Part shown: in pieces, positions 1 through 6,526 of the stretch
Position numbering within the stretch: the first letter of the stretch is position 1
Layout of the letters: every line of letters starts with the position of its first letter
DNA from: Muribaculaceae bacterium
GTDB taxonomy: Bacteria > Bacteroidota > Bacteroidia > Bacteroidales > Muribaculaceae
Direction: 5' to 3'
Length of the DNA: 10,134 nt
Assembly: GCA_016292745.1 (NCBI GenBank)
Contig: JAEDFO010000071.1
Span: forward strand, 1-10,134
Program-made: the position numbers and the translations under genes
The notes under the pieces: generated by a model
What the model saw: only the letters and a program-made list of their open reading frames with translations
Database searches by the model: none
Told to the model about the DNA's origin: nothing

Positions 1-24
1 ACAATACTTTAGCTTAATATTTGC

Positions 25-58
25 GGGGTGGGGTGCGTGAGCATCCCCCTCTTTTTTT
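25..58 (+). terminator. Plus-strand terminator-like hairpin of a presumed convergent gene
   Basis: GGGGTGC (30-36) pairs with GCATCCC (41-47), including one G-T wobble, around a GTGA loop. After one mismatch (29/48) the pairing extends through 26-28/49-51. Seven Ts follow at 52-58. This polarity would end a plus-strand transcript from the left. In-frame stops at 10-12 (TAG) and 13-15 (TAA) could close such a gene, but its coding part is not visible. Confidence 0.6.
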
Positions 59-262
59 GTGCCTTTTGTGGAGCCGCTTGGAGGTTGTTGTTGTGGCGAT
101 GCCGCCAGGCGCTGTGGCAAGCCGCGAGGCGCCCTGCGCCAGCGTGCCGTAGGCAGCCCGTATGGGCTTGCTTCGCCTTAGTTGGGCTTCACCCTTGGCT
201 CCTGGGCTGGCATCGCCCTTAGCTTTGAGGTGGCCGCTTCGGTGTGGCTGTGGTATGGGCGC
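59..262. other. GC-rich intergenic stretch with degenerate 20-bp periodicity, no gene
   Basis: I see no gene here. The frames that cross the stretch encode low-complexity Ala/Arg/Pro-rich sequence and have no family features. Short repeats recur: GCCGCCAGGCGC (101-112) and GCCGCGAGGCGC (121-132) differ at one base, with a weaker relative at 146-157. GGGCT occurs at 164, 184 and 204, exactly 20 bp apart, followed by TCGCCTTAG (173-181) and TCGCCCTTAG (213-222). AGCCC GTAT GGGCT (155-168) is a small hairpin. It lies between two terminator-like hairpins of opposite polarity. Confidence 0.5.
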
Positions 263-297
263 AAAAAAAGGCGGCGAGCTGTCGCTCGTCGCCTTTT
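263..297 (-). terminator. Rho-independent terminator of the polysaccharide operon
   Basis: Read on the minus strand, positions 297-284 pair with 279-266 in a 14-bp stem with one A-C mismatch and a 4-nt loop (GACA). The arms include GGCG/CGCC and GCTCG/CGAGC, and the right arm runs into seven Ts (269-263). It starts 24 nt after the wzc stop codon, as expected for the operon end. The reverse orientation also gives four Ts (294-297) after the stem, so weak bidirectional action is possible. Confidence 0.88.
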
Positions 298-320
298 GCT
301 TTTTGGGCTGCGCCCCGGCT

Positions 321-2696
321 TTATTTCTTTTCGGACTTCTTGGCACCGTAGCCGTAGCCATATCCGTATCCGTAACCGTATCGGCCATAGCCATAACCGT
401 AGCCGTAGCCCACGCGGTGGAGGTCGATGCCGTTGAGCACCAGCGCCATGTTCTTCAGACGCTTATCCTGATAGATTTTCTCGATATCAGGAAGCTGACG
501 GCGGTCGAGGCGTCCGGCGCGAACCACGAAGATGGTGATGTCGGCAATACGGTTAGCGATGGTGGCATCAGCGATGATTCCCATCGGCACATTGTCGGCG
601 ATAATCACATCGTAACGGGTGCGGAGCTCAGCGATAAGGCTGTCGAGGCGGCCATCCATGAGCAACTCTGCCGGATTGACCGGCTTCGGGCCCGCCATGA
701 TGATGTCAGGAGTCTTCCCCTCCTCGCCCTTGTGGATGATTTCGTCGACGGTTATCGACGCATCGTGCAGGTAGTTGCTGATACCGCGGTGGCGGTGACC
801 CTCGAAGAGGTTGCTCATTGTGTGCTTACGCAGGTCGAGGTCGAGGATAATCACGCGCTTGTGAGCGTAGATGTAGCTCTGGGCCAGGTTTCGCGCGATG
901 AACGTCTTTCCGGCGCCCTCGTTGAACGAAGTGAAAGTGATAACCTGCTTGTCGGCCGCCTCCTTCTTAATCCACGACAGATTGTCGCAAATCATACGCA
1001 TGGCCTCAGCCACAGGGCGTGTGCGGTCGCTGGTAGAATCGTCGTCGGCCTCGTCGTCGGATGATTTACGCTTTTTCGAACGCTCGAGCGGTACTTCGCC
1101 GAGGAATGGCACGCTGACAGCGCCCTGCACATCCTTACGCGAGTGGACGCGAGTGTCCATGAACAGAATCATTAGGAACACCACGCCCGGGATGGCGATG
1201 CCCACGAGAATACCGAGCAGGAGAATGCGGTTGCGAGAAGGCGCGATGGGCGAAGTAGGGCCATCGGTGGTATCGATAATTCGGGCGTTGTTGTCGGCCA
1301 TAGCCTGCGAGAGCGCGTTCTCCTCGCGGCGGTTGAGGAGGAAGAGATATAGCGACTCCTTGATTTTCTGCTGACGCTCGATAGAGAGCATCTGGCGCTC
1401 CTTTGTCGGGATTGACGACACACGAGCCTGAGCGCGCATCTCCTGGCTCTGGGCGTCGGAGCGGCGCACATTGAGGTTGACAATCATATTGTCGACAGCG
1501 CGGATTATGCTCTGCTTCATCGAATGGAGCGAATTGTTAAGCTCCTCGACGATAGGGTTTTGCTCGCTCGAATCGGCGATAAGCTTGTCGCGGCGAAGGC
1601 GAGCAGTGTTGTAGAGGCCAATTTGCGTCTCGATGTTCATGTCCTTGATGCCGGTGTTAGCCGGGAGGAGGTCGAGCTCACGGTTAGGGTCGGTAAGATA
1701 CTCCTTAAGGTACTTTGCCAGACGGATTTGCGTCTCGAGCTCCACGGCATCGGCATTATACTTCTGCGACTCGGTCATGTATCGACCGGCAGTAGAGCCG
1801 ATGTCGACAATCTGGTTCTCGCGCTTGAACGATTCGAGGTCCGACTCCACGCCACCGAGCTCCTTCTCGATGATAATGAGGCGCTCGTTGATAAAGTTGG
1901 CAGTGTTCACTGCCACCTGGTTTTTGTCGTTCACCGCATCCTCGTTGTAGACTGTGATTAGCATGTTAAGCACATCGTCGGCGCGCTCGGGCGAGCTGTC
2001 CTTAAGCGAAAGGGTGAGAATCGAAGCTTCGTCTTCTTCTTGTTGGATGCCCATCATACCTTGGTAGTAAGAAGCCATGTAGCTGAGCGGAAATTTGGTG
2101 ACAAGGATACGAGTTCCTACCCACGTATCGTTGGAGTACATAGTAGGCGTCACCACCATTTTGCCGTACGGCGAAGCCACCGTGTCGTTGAGATTGACGG
2201 TCAGAGTCTTCTCGTTATCGTCCAGGAACGTCACTTCGGCCTGTTTCGGGCTTTTGAGCGTCACGTTGAGAGTGAAATAACTCTCAGGGAGTGCGTCGGG
2301 GAATCGGATGGCAAATGGAGCGCGATTGTAAAGCTCATTGTAACGGAACCCGTCCTTCAGCTTGTAGCTTATTTCGGCGTTTAGTCGGCTCACCACCTCA
2401 CGCATAAGCGTCTTGGTGCGGAACTGGAGGATTTCGTTGGCCACATTAACCTTGTTGATGATATTGTCGTAACGGTCGAGGCCGGCAGCCGACGAAGTCT
2501 TGTTCGACGGGTCTTTGATGATAACCGTAGCCTGCCGGAAATACACCTTAGGAGTTCGGGCGTAGTGTAGCCACGCCAATCCACCGCAGATTATAACCGA
2601 TAGGAGGAACCATTTCCATTTCGACAGCAGATACATCACCAGGTCGAGGAGGTTGATGCTTTGGCTGTCCTTGCTGATTGGATTGCTGTTCTGCAT
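321..2696 (-). CDS. wzc: Wzc-like chain-length regulator with BY-kinase domain
   Basis: A 791-residue inner-membrane polysaccharide co-polymerase fused to a bacterial tyrosine kinase. It controls chain length and couples synthesis to export. In order: Wzz domain with TM1 (about 29-45), a long periplasmic coiled-coil region (about 265-465), the proline-containing segment DGPTSPIAPSRNR (478-490), TM2 (about 491-513), an acidic linker (541-560) and the kinase domain. The kinase shows Walker A FNEGAGKT (591-598), Walker A' ILDLDLRK (617-624) and Walker B VIIADNVP (697-704, D701). The tail (763-784) has ten tyrosines alternating with glycine and ends AKKSEKK; such tyrosine clusters are the autophosphorylation sites of BY-kinases. 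It is the last gene of the operon, with its TAA 24 nt before a strong terminator. No matching tyrosine phosphatase gene is in the window. The symbol is given at family level. Confidence 0.95.
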   Translation of the reverse strand: MQNSNPISKDSQSINLLDLVMYLLSKWKWFLLSVIICGGLAWLHYARTPKVYFRQATVIIKDPSNKTSSAAGLDRYDNIINKVNVANEILQFRTKTLMREVVSRLNAEISYKLKDGFRYNELYNRAPFAIRFPDALPESYFTLNVTLKSPKQAEVTFLDDNEKTLTVNLNDTVASPYGKMVVTPTMYSNDTWVGTRILVTKFPLSYMASYYQGMMGIQQEEDEASILTLSLKDSSPERADDVLNMLITVYNEDAVNDKNQVAVNTANFINERLIIIEKELGGVESDLESFKRENQIVDIGSTAGRYMTESQKYNADAVELETQIRLAKYLKEYLTDPNRELDLLPANTGIKDMNIETQIGLYNTARLRRDKLIADSSEQNPIVEELNNSLHSMKQSIIRAVDNMIVNLNVRRSDAQSQEMRAQARVSSIPTKERQMLSIERQQKIKESLYLFLLNRREENALSQAMADNNARIIDTTDGPTSPIAPSRNRILLLGILVGIAIPGVVFLMILFMDTRVHSRKDVQGAVSVPFLGEVPLERSKKRKSSDDEADDDSTSDRTRPVAEAMRMICDNLSWIKKEAADKQVITFTSFNEGAGKTFIARNLAQSYIYAHKRVIILDLDLRKHTMSNLFEGHRHRGISNYLHDASITVDEIIHKGEEGKTPDIIMAGPKPVNPAELLMDGRLDSLIAELRTRYDVIIADNVPMGIIADATIANRIADITIFVVRAGRLDRRQLPDIEKIYQDKRLKNMALVLNGIDLHRVGYGYGYGYGRYGYGYGYGYGYGAKKSEKK
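345..410 (-). repeat. Hexanucleotide (Tyr-Gly) repeat in the 3' end of wzc
   Basis: Alternating Tyr and Gly codons form an in-frame array of six-base units, broken once by an Arg codon (residue 772, GRYG). Both synonymous Tyr codons (TAC, TAT) and several Gly codons are used, so units are similar but not identical. Changes by whole units would add or remove phosphorylatable tyrosines without a frameshift. Confidence 0.9.
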
Positions 2697-2729
2697 AAGT
2701 ATTTAGTTGAGAAAAGTAATTTACGGGAA

Positions 2730-3539
2730 TTATTTGCGAGTGGCCCAGATAACCGAGCAAGTGGCAGTAACGAGCGAGAAGAACCCGGTTATCCATTGCC
2801 AAGCCTTCTCGTTGTTGTCGCGCTTGCGGTATTTTGGCTCGACGTAAACGATGTCGTTCTGTTGGAGGTAGAATGCCGGCGAATAGAAAAGCTTACTGCT
2901 ACGCAGGTCGTGCATATACACCTTTCGCTCGTTTCCCTCCTCGCGGATAACCGACACCTTGTCGACACAAGCGTTAGTGGCGAGGTCACCGGCGTTGGCG
3001 ATTGCCTCGAGCAGGGTGATACGGTCGCCCTTTACGCTGAAGGTGCCGTTGTGTCCAACAGCTCCGAGCACGGTGTACTTGAAGTTGAGGAACTCAACTG
3101 CCACGATAGGGTCCTTGATGTAGTTACCCTCGATAATGAGGTCTCTGATTTCGGTAGTTAGTTGGCTCACCGTAAGCCCCTCGACGTGGATGCTGCCAAG
3201 GATAGGGAAGTTGATGTTGCCGTTGATATCGACTCGATATCCCTGCTGGCGCATGTCGAGAGCTGCATCGCCAGATTGAGTGATTTCGCCATTGGAAGAA
3301 ACCTTTATGGCACCGGTCTGCACGTTAAACGGCAGCGCCAGTTCGGGCTGCTTGCAAGTGACGGTAATGCTCAGACGGTCGTCGCGATGAATCAGCGCTT
3401 CGTGCTTGTTATCGAACGGGTAGCTTTGCCCGGCATTCATGTCCTGAAGATATACAAAATCCTTCTTGCCACTGCATGAGGCAAGAGTGAGGAAAATCAC
3501 CGCAAAAATCAATGCGGAATTCAAATGGTTTCTCATCAT
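2730..3539 (-). CDS. wza: Wza-like polysaccharide export outer-membrane lipoprotein
   Basis: A 269-residue OPX-family exporter that would form the outer-membrane channel for the polysaccharide. The N-terminus is a lipoprotein signal: MMRNHLN, a hydrophobic stretch and lipobox LASC (19-22), with C22 as the predicted lipidated residue. A Poly_export domain (PF02563) follows, with IHRDDRLSITV (50-60), YRVDINGNINFPILG (101-115) and LTVSQLTTEIRDLI (122-135), then one SLBB-like domain at about 154-235 (YTVLGAVGHNGTF, ITLLEAIANAGDL, LQQNDIVYVEP). The C-terminus (246-269) is a hydrophobic helix, as is common in Bacteroidetes members. At about 270 residues it is shorter than E. coli Wza (about 380), consistent with a single SLBB domain. 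Two adjacent ATGs (3539 and 3536) are possible starts. It lies 33 bp upstream of its Wzc-like partner. The symbol is given at family level. Confidence 0.94.
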   Translation of the reverse strand: MMRNHLNSALIFAVIFLTLASCSGKKDFVYLQDMNAGQSYPFDNKHEALIHRDDRLSITVTCKQPELALPFNVQTGAIKVSSNGEITQSGDAALDMRQQGYRVDINGNINFPILGSIHVEGLTVSQLTTEIRDLIIEGNYIKDPIVAVEFLNFKYTVLGAVGHNGTFSVKGDRITLLEAIANAGDLATNACVDKVSVIREEGNERKVYMHDLRSSKLFYSPAFYLQQNDIVYVEPKYRKRDNNEKAWQWITGFFSLVTATCSVIWATRK

Positions 3540-3575
3540 TCTTAGTTTTATTCGATTTATTATTTTTTTTCCTGA

Positions 3576-4460
3576 TTAATCATTAGCAACCAGTGCCTTA
3601 TGGCACACTTCAGCCGCCTCAGTCTCGGGACGGCATCGCATTACACCCACCTTCAGTCGTTCGGCTATTGCCGCTACGGTGTCGGCCATTGCATCTGCCA
3701 ACTGTTGCGACGAGCGGATTGCCGAACATCCGGGCAGCAGCGCCACAAACGCCTCGACATCGTGCTTCGGCACAAACGTGTTGCAGCTGTGCTGCTCGAG
3801 CCTGACAACGGCAGCCAATGGAAGACTCACGTTGCGGTAGCACGGCGTTTTGCCGCTCCACGGCGAGCCGTAGATTGTTGGTGTACCGTCGACAATTCGG
3901 ATAATCGGGTTGTCGTCGTTCATCAGCTCGCATCCCTCGAATCGGCTTATCCACAGCCGAGCGTGGGTGCTTTTGCCGGTGCCGCTCGGTCCCATGAAAG
4001 CGTACGCCTTGCCGCCGAGCATCACCGCCGATGCGTGGACCGAAACCGCCTGGCGCCGCAGGATGGCTTGCGAGAAGGCGATGCGGAGCATCGAGGCGAA
4101 GATTACCGGCGCATAGATATCGTCGGCAACGATGTGTGCCGAAATAAGGGCAAACCGGCTGTCGGTGCGCATCGCATGGCGCGCTGCGCTGTCACGGAAA
4201 CCCATCTCGACAAAATACCCGCCAGGCAAAGCGAAAAGGCGGGTGACGCCCATGTCGTTGTCTGACGTTTCGACCAAGGTCCCCTCGATTTCGACAGGCG
4301 AAGTTGATGCACTGAAGCGGAACAGCAACTCTTTGCCGACAACTTCAGACGGTGTCGTAGCAAACGAGGCAAACGACGGCAACATCGCATCAATGTCGAG
4401 ATTGTCGTCGGCAGAGACCTCGAAAGTGAAATCGGCAACCGTAAAAAATCGCGTTATCAT
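3576..4460 (-). CDS. HprK-related kinase (HPr kinase C-terminal-domain-like)
   Basis: A 294-residue P-loop kinase related to the catalytic domain of HPr kinase/phosphorylase, which phosphorylates serine. I chose MITRFF (ATG 4458-4460), because it overlaps the upstream stop as ATGA and the extra 21 residues available upstream lie wholly inside the preceding gene. Seen: VHASAVMLGGKAYAFMG (141-157), Walker A GPSGTGKST (157-165), the acidic LMNDDNP (179-185) matching the catalytic/Walker B aspartates of HprK, YGSPWSGK (197-204), and RPETEAAEVCH (277-287). The first 130 residues do not resemble the N-terminal domain of true HprK. No HPr/PTS gene is near, so carbon catabolite control is unlikely. 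Paralogues in lasso-peptide clusters phosphorylate the precursor peptide. Here the partner is presumably selected by the PqqD-like protein two genes upstream. The stop is 36 bp before the export lipoprotein gene. Confidence 0.88.
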   Translation of the reverse strand: MITRFFTVADFTFEVSADDNLDIDAMLPSFASFATTPSEVVGKELLFRFSASTSPVEIEGTLVETSDNDMGVTRLFALPGGYFVEMGFRDSAARHAMRTDSRFALISAHIVADDIYAPVIFASMLRIAFSQAILRRQAVSVHASAVMLGGKAYAFMGPSGTGKSTHARLWISRFEGCELMNDDNPIIRIVDGTPTIYGSPWSGKTPCYRNVSLPLAAVVRLEQHSCNTFVPKHDVEAFVALLPGCSAIRSSQQLADAMADTVAAIAERLKVGVMRCRPETEAAEVCHKALVAND

Positions 4461-5551
4461 CGGAACTGTCCTATAAACAACGAAGATACAGTAAAAATCG
4501 CTTCGATAGGTGCATATTTGCAAGAAAATTTTGCCGCTCGGGCAAAATTTCCGGCAGTTTTGATTTTCCGGCGCAGTTCCGACTGGTTTCCGGGCTTTTG
4601 TGCCGTTTTTCGGTGATGACCGAAGTTGCCACCTTCCATTATGATGCGCAGCAGTGGCGCGGCGTCGGACAGTGGTGTGGAATATGGCTGTTCGTCGGCA
4701 GGAAGTCCGAGATGCTGCACCAGAAATGCGTGGAGCAGACGACTCCAGCGGTCAATGCCTGCAGCACGGTACACCTCAGCCATTTCTTTGATATCGGCGA
4801 GGTGGCTGTAGATGTGGCAGGCACGCGCCATATCGCATAGCTGCCGCAACCCAATTCCCGAGCCGATTGCGTGCTTCATAATGTGAGCGTTGAGCACCAG
4901 CAAATTGGTGGCCGGAGATGGAACAGTGATTGCTGTAGCCGGCTCCAGCGTTATCGGTTGGTTGATGTATCCGTTTTCAGCCGCGTATTGTGCAAGGAAT
5001 CGCGCTGAGCTCGGGCGACAGAGGTCGACGATGCAGCGATGGTGCTCAACCTCGAATCCGCCAAAAGTGTAGCTTATGCTCCCATCGGGTTTCTTCTTGA
5101 TTGTTGCTATCTGCGATTCGACAATTTTTGCAGCTTTTTCAAACTCCTCCTTTGTAGTGAAGAACAGGTCGATGTCGCCCGCCTGCCGCAATTCGGGGTG
5201 TTCGTACAGCCGAGCCACGCCTTGACCCTTTACGGTAATCGGTGTGAGACCTTGAGATTGAAATAGTTGAGATAACTGTATGTTTGCGGTGTCGATAGCA
5301 TGGCTTGTCCGCTCCATGCGGTCTACTTCAGCCATCCATCGCATCATTACCTGCATTGGCGGCAGCATTTCATCTGGTAGATACTGCAAACCGCGATATG
5401 CGATGCCTGAAACTGTTTGGTTGCGTGCAATCTCGAAAATTCGCGACCAACTGTCATCCGATAGCGGAAGTGATGGCGGCTCCACAGCCGTTTCCCACAG
5501 GCCGGAGCGAACAAGCATAAACAACGCATTATGTTCGGCATCGATTTGCAT
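4457..5551 (-). CDS. NTP_transf_5-type nucleotidyltransferase family protein
   Basis: A 364-residue protein of the uncharacterised nucleotidyltransferase family PF14907 (Pol beta-like NTase fold). The diagnostic part is VKGQGVARLYEHPELRQAGDIDLFF (107-131). K108/G109 correspond to the usual LKG motif, R122 to the conserved arginine, and D126 and D128 form the metal-binding G-D-I-D-L pair. A helical C-terminal region follows, with a conserved-looking HAIGSGIGLRQLCDMA (227-242) and GGNFG (307-311). It would be expected to move a nucleotidyl or phosphoryl group from an NTP to an unknown acceptor; homologues occur in some lasso-peptide clusters beside HprK-like kinases. It begins 3 bp after the PqqD-like gene. 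Its TGA stop overlaps the ATG of the kinase gene in an ATGA arrangement (4457-4460), indicating translational coupling. The basic C-terminal segment (about 312-346) is atypical. Substrate unknown. Confidence 0.87.
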   Translation of the reverse strand: MQIDAEHNALFMLVRSGLWETAVEPPSLPLSDDSWSRIFEIARNQTVSGIAYRGLQYLPDEMLPPMQVMMRWMAEVDRMERTSHAIDTANIQLSQLFQSQGLTPITVKGQGVARLYEHPELRQAGDIDLFFTTKEEFEKAAKIVESQIATIKKKPDGSISYTFGGFEVEHHRCIVDLCRPSSARFLAQYAAENGYINQPITLEPATAITVPSPATNLLVLNAHIMKHAIGSGIGLRQLCDMARACHIYSHLADIKEMAEVYRAAGIDRWSRLLHAFLVQHLGLPADEQPYSTPLSDAAPLLRIIMEGGNFGHHRKTAQKPGNQSELRRKIKTAGNFARAAKFSCKYAPIEAIFTVSSLFIGQFR

Positions 5552-5554
5552 TCG

Positions 5555-5824
5555 TCAGTCGGTTATAAGTCCGAATTTGCGCCATTCTCCAAGCTGCGCA
5601 TCAACATCGGCCAACGCGCGTTGTGGCTCAACATCAAATTCGCAGCAGATGGCTTCGGCCAACTGCTGCGAAGTGAAATCGTGCCCCTCGGCTAGCTCCC
5701 ACATTCGTGCGGCAGTGGCGTTAAGAGTGTACACATTTGTCAGATTTGCCGAACCTGTTGAGGCATCGACAATCATGTGGTTGCTGCCAATCTTGCGCAA
5801 TTTCAGGTTGGCTTTTAGTTTCAT
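5555..5824 (-). CDS. PqqD-like peptide-binding protein (RRE fold)
   Basis: A stand-alone 89-residue protein of the PqqD family (PF05402). PqqD proteins are winged-helix RiPP recognition elements that bind the leader of a ribosomal peptide and present it to modifying enzymes. The family pattern is clear: a beta-rich N-terminal half ending VYTLNATAARMWELAEG (31-47), then the helical part DFTSQQLAEAICCEFDVEP (49-67) and LADVDAQLGEWRKFGLITD (71-89). C60 and C61 are adjacent. Length matches PqqD itself (about 90 residues). The stop TGA lies 3 bp before the start of the nucleotidyltransferase gene, so both are surely co-translated, and an HprK-like kinase follows. As I recall, this PqqD/kinase/nucleotidyltransferase trio is catalogued as the 'HPr-rel-A system', with no defined function. 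No leader-bearing precursor gene is visible nearby, so its ligand is unknown. Confidence 0.88.
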   Translation of the reverse strand: MKLKANLKLRKIGSNHMIVDASTGSANLTNVYTLNATAARMWELAEGHDFTSQQLAEAICCEFDVEPQRALADVDAQLGEWRKFGLITD

Positions 5825-5836
5825 GATTCTGAATTG

Positions 5837-6526
5837 TTAGAATTTCTTTCCCGTGAGAATCGAGACTGTGGTGAGATAAATAATCTTGATGTCGGTCCAC
5901 ATTGTCCGGTTGCGGCAGTAATCGAGGTCCATGCGCAGCCGTTCGAGCATCTTCTCCATGGTGTCGGTGTAGCCGTTGTAAAGCGTGGCATAGGAGAACA
6001 ATCCGGGGCGCTGGAGATACAGAAGTTCGTAATTTGGATCGATTGCCATGATTTTTTCGACGAAATAGGGCCGTTCGGGCCGATAACCCACAATCGACAT
6101 ATCTCCGCGCAGCACGTTGATGAGTTGTGGCAGCTCGTCCAGATGGTGCTCGCGGAGGAATTTGCCCACCGAGGTAAGACGTTGGTCGTTTTCCGAGCAT
6201 AGCGCGGGTTTGCCGTCGGCTTCGGCGCTTTCGCTCATCGACCGGAATTTACGGAGTGTGAACACTTTGCCGCGGTATCCCACGCGCTCTTGGTGGAATA
6301 TTGCAGCACCGCCGTCTTCAATCTTGATGGCGATGTACGAGATGATGTACAGTGGCGAGAATACAATCATCCCCACCAGAGCCACAAGGATGTCGAACAA
6401 TCGCTTGGCCACCAATGTTTTGGCGTCGGCGATGTCCGACCGACCCGCTACAGCCGCCGGGTCGCTGTTTTTCCTCACATTCATTTTTTTCTTTTCAGTT
6501 GGTTGCACTACATTTTCCATTATCAT
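5837..6526 (-). CDS. Membrane sugar transferase (phosphoglycosyl transferase) initiating glycan synthesis
   Basis: A bacterial sugar transferase of the PglC/WcaJ C-terminal-domain type (PF02397). It transfers a sugar-1-phosphate from a nucleotide sugar to undecaprenyl phosphate, the committed first step of glycan assembly. At 229 residues it is the short monotopic form, without the extra N-terminal helices and CoA-binding-like domain of WbaP/WcaJ. Seen in order: KRLFD (41-45), one hydrophobic segment (about 46-68), FHQERVGYRGK (77-87), LRKFRSM (91-97), LTSVGKFLREHHLDELPQL (117-135) with the catalytic Asp-Glu dyad D130/E131, GDMSIVGYRPERP (141-153) and LQRPGLFSYA (171-180). Three starts are possible: 6526, 6520, or the inner ATG at 6484, which avoids overlap with the upstream gene and follows the A-rich leader AAAAGAAAAAA. 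The outermost is listed; 6484 is a serious alternative. The next gene begins 12 bp downstream. Confidence 0.93.
   Translation of the reverse strand: MIMENVVQPTEKKKMNVRKNSDPAAVAGRSDIADAKTLVAKRLFDILVALVGMIVFSPLYIISYIAIKIEDGGAAIFHQERVGYRGKVFTLRKFRSMSESAEADGKPALCSENDQRLTSVGKFLREHHLDELPQLINVLRGDMSIVGYRPERPYFVEKIMAIDPNYELLYLQRPGLFSYATLYNGYTDTMEKMLERLRMDLDYCRNRTMWTDIKIIYLTTVSILTGKKF

Noticed and set aside
14..394. Minus-strand 126-residue frame overlapping the wzc 3' end and the terminator
   Set aside because: It runs through the terminator hairpin and the GC-rich spacer; its first part is the Tyr-Gly repeat read out of frame.
162..1064. Plus-strand 300-residue open frame opposite the wzc kinase domain
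   Set aside because: Antisense shadow of wzc; Val/Ala/His-rich translation with no family features, while the minus frame has clear Walker motifs.
4461..4523. Longer N-terminus for the HprK-like kinase
   Set aside because: The extra 21 residues lie wholly within the nucleotidyltransferase gene; the ATGA start is more economical and the extension has no domain character.
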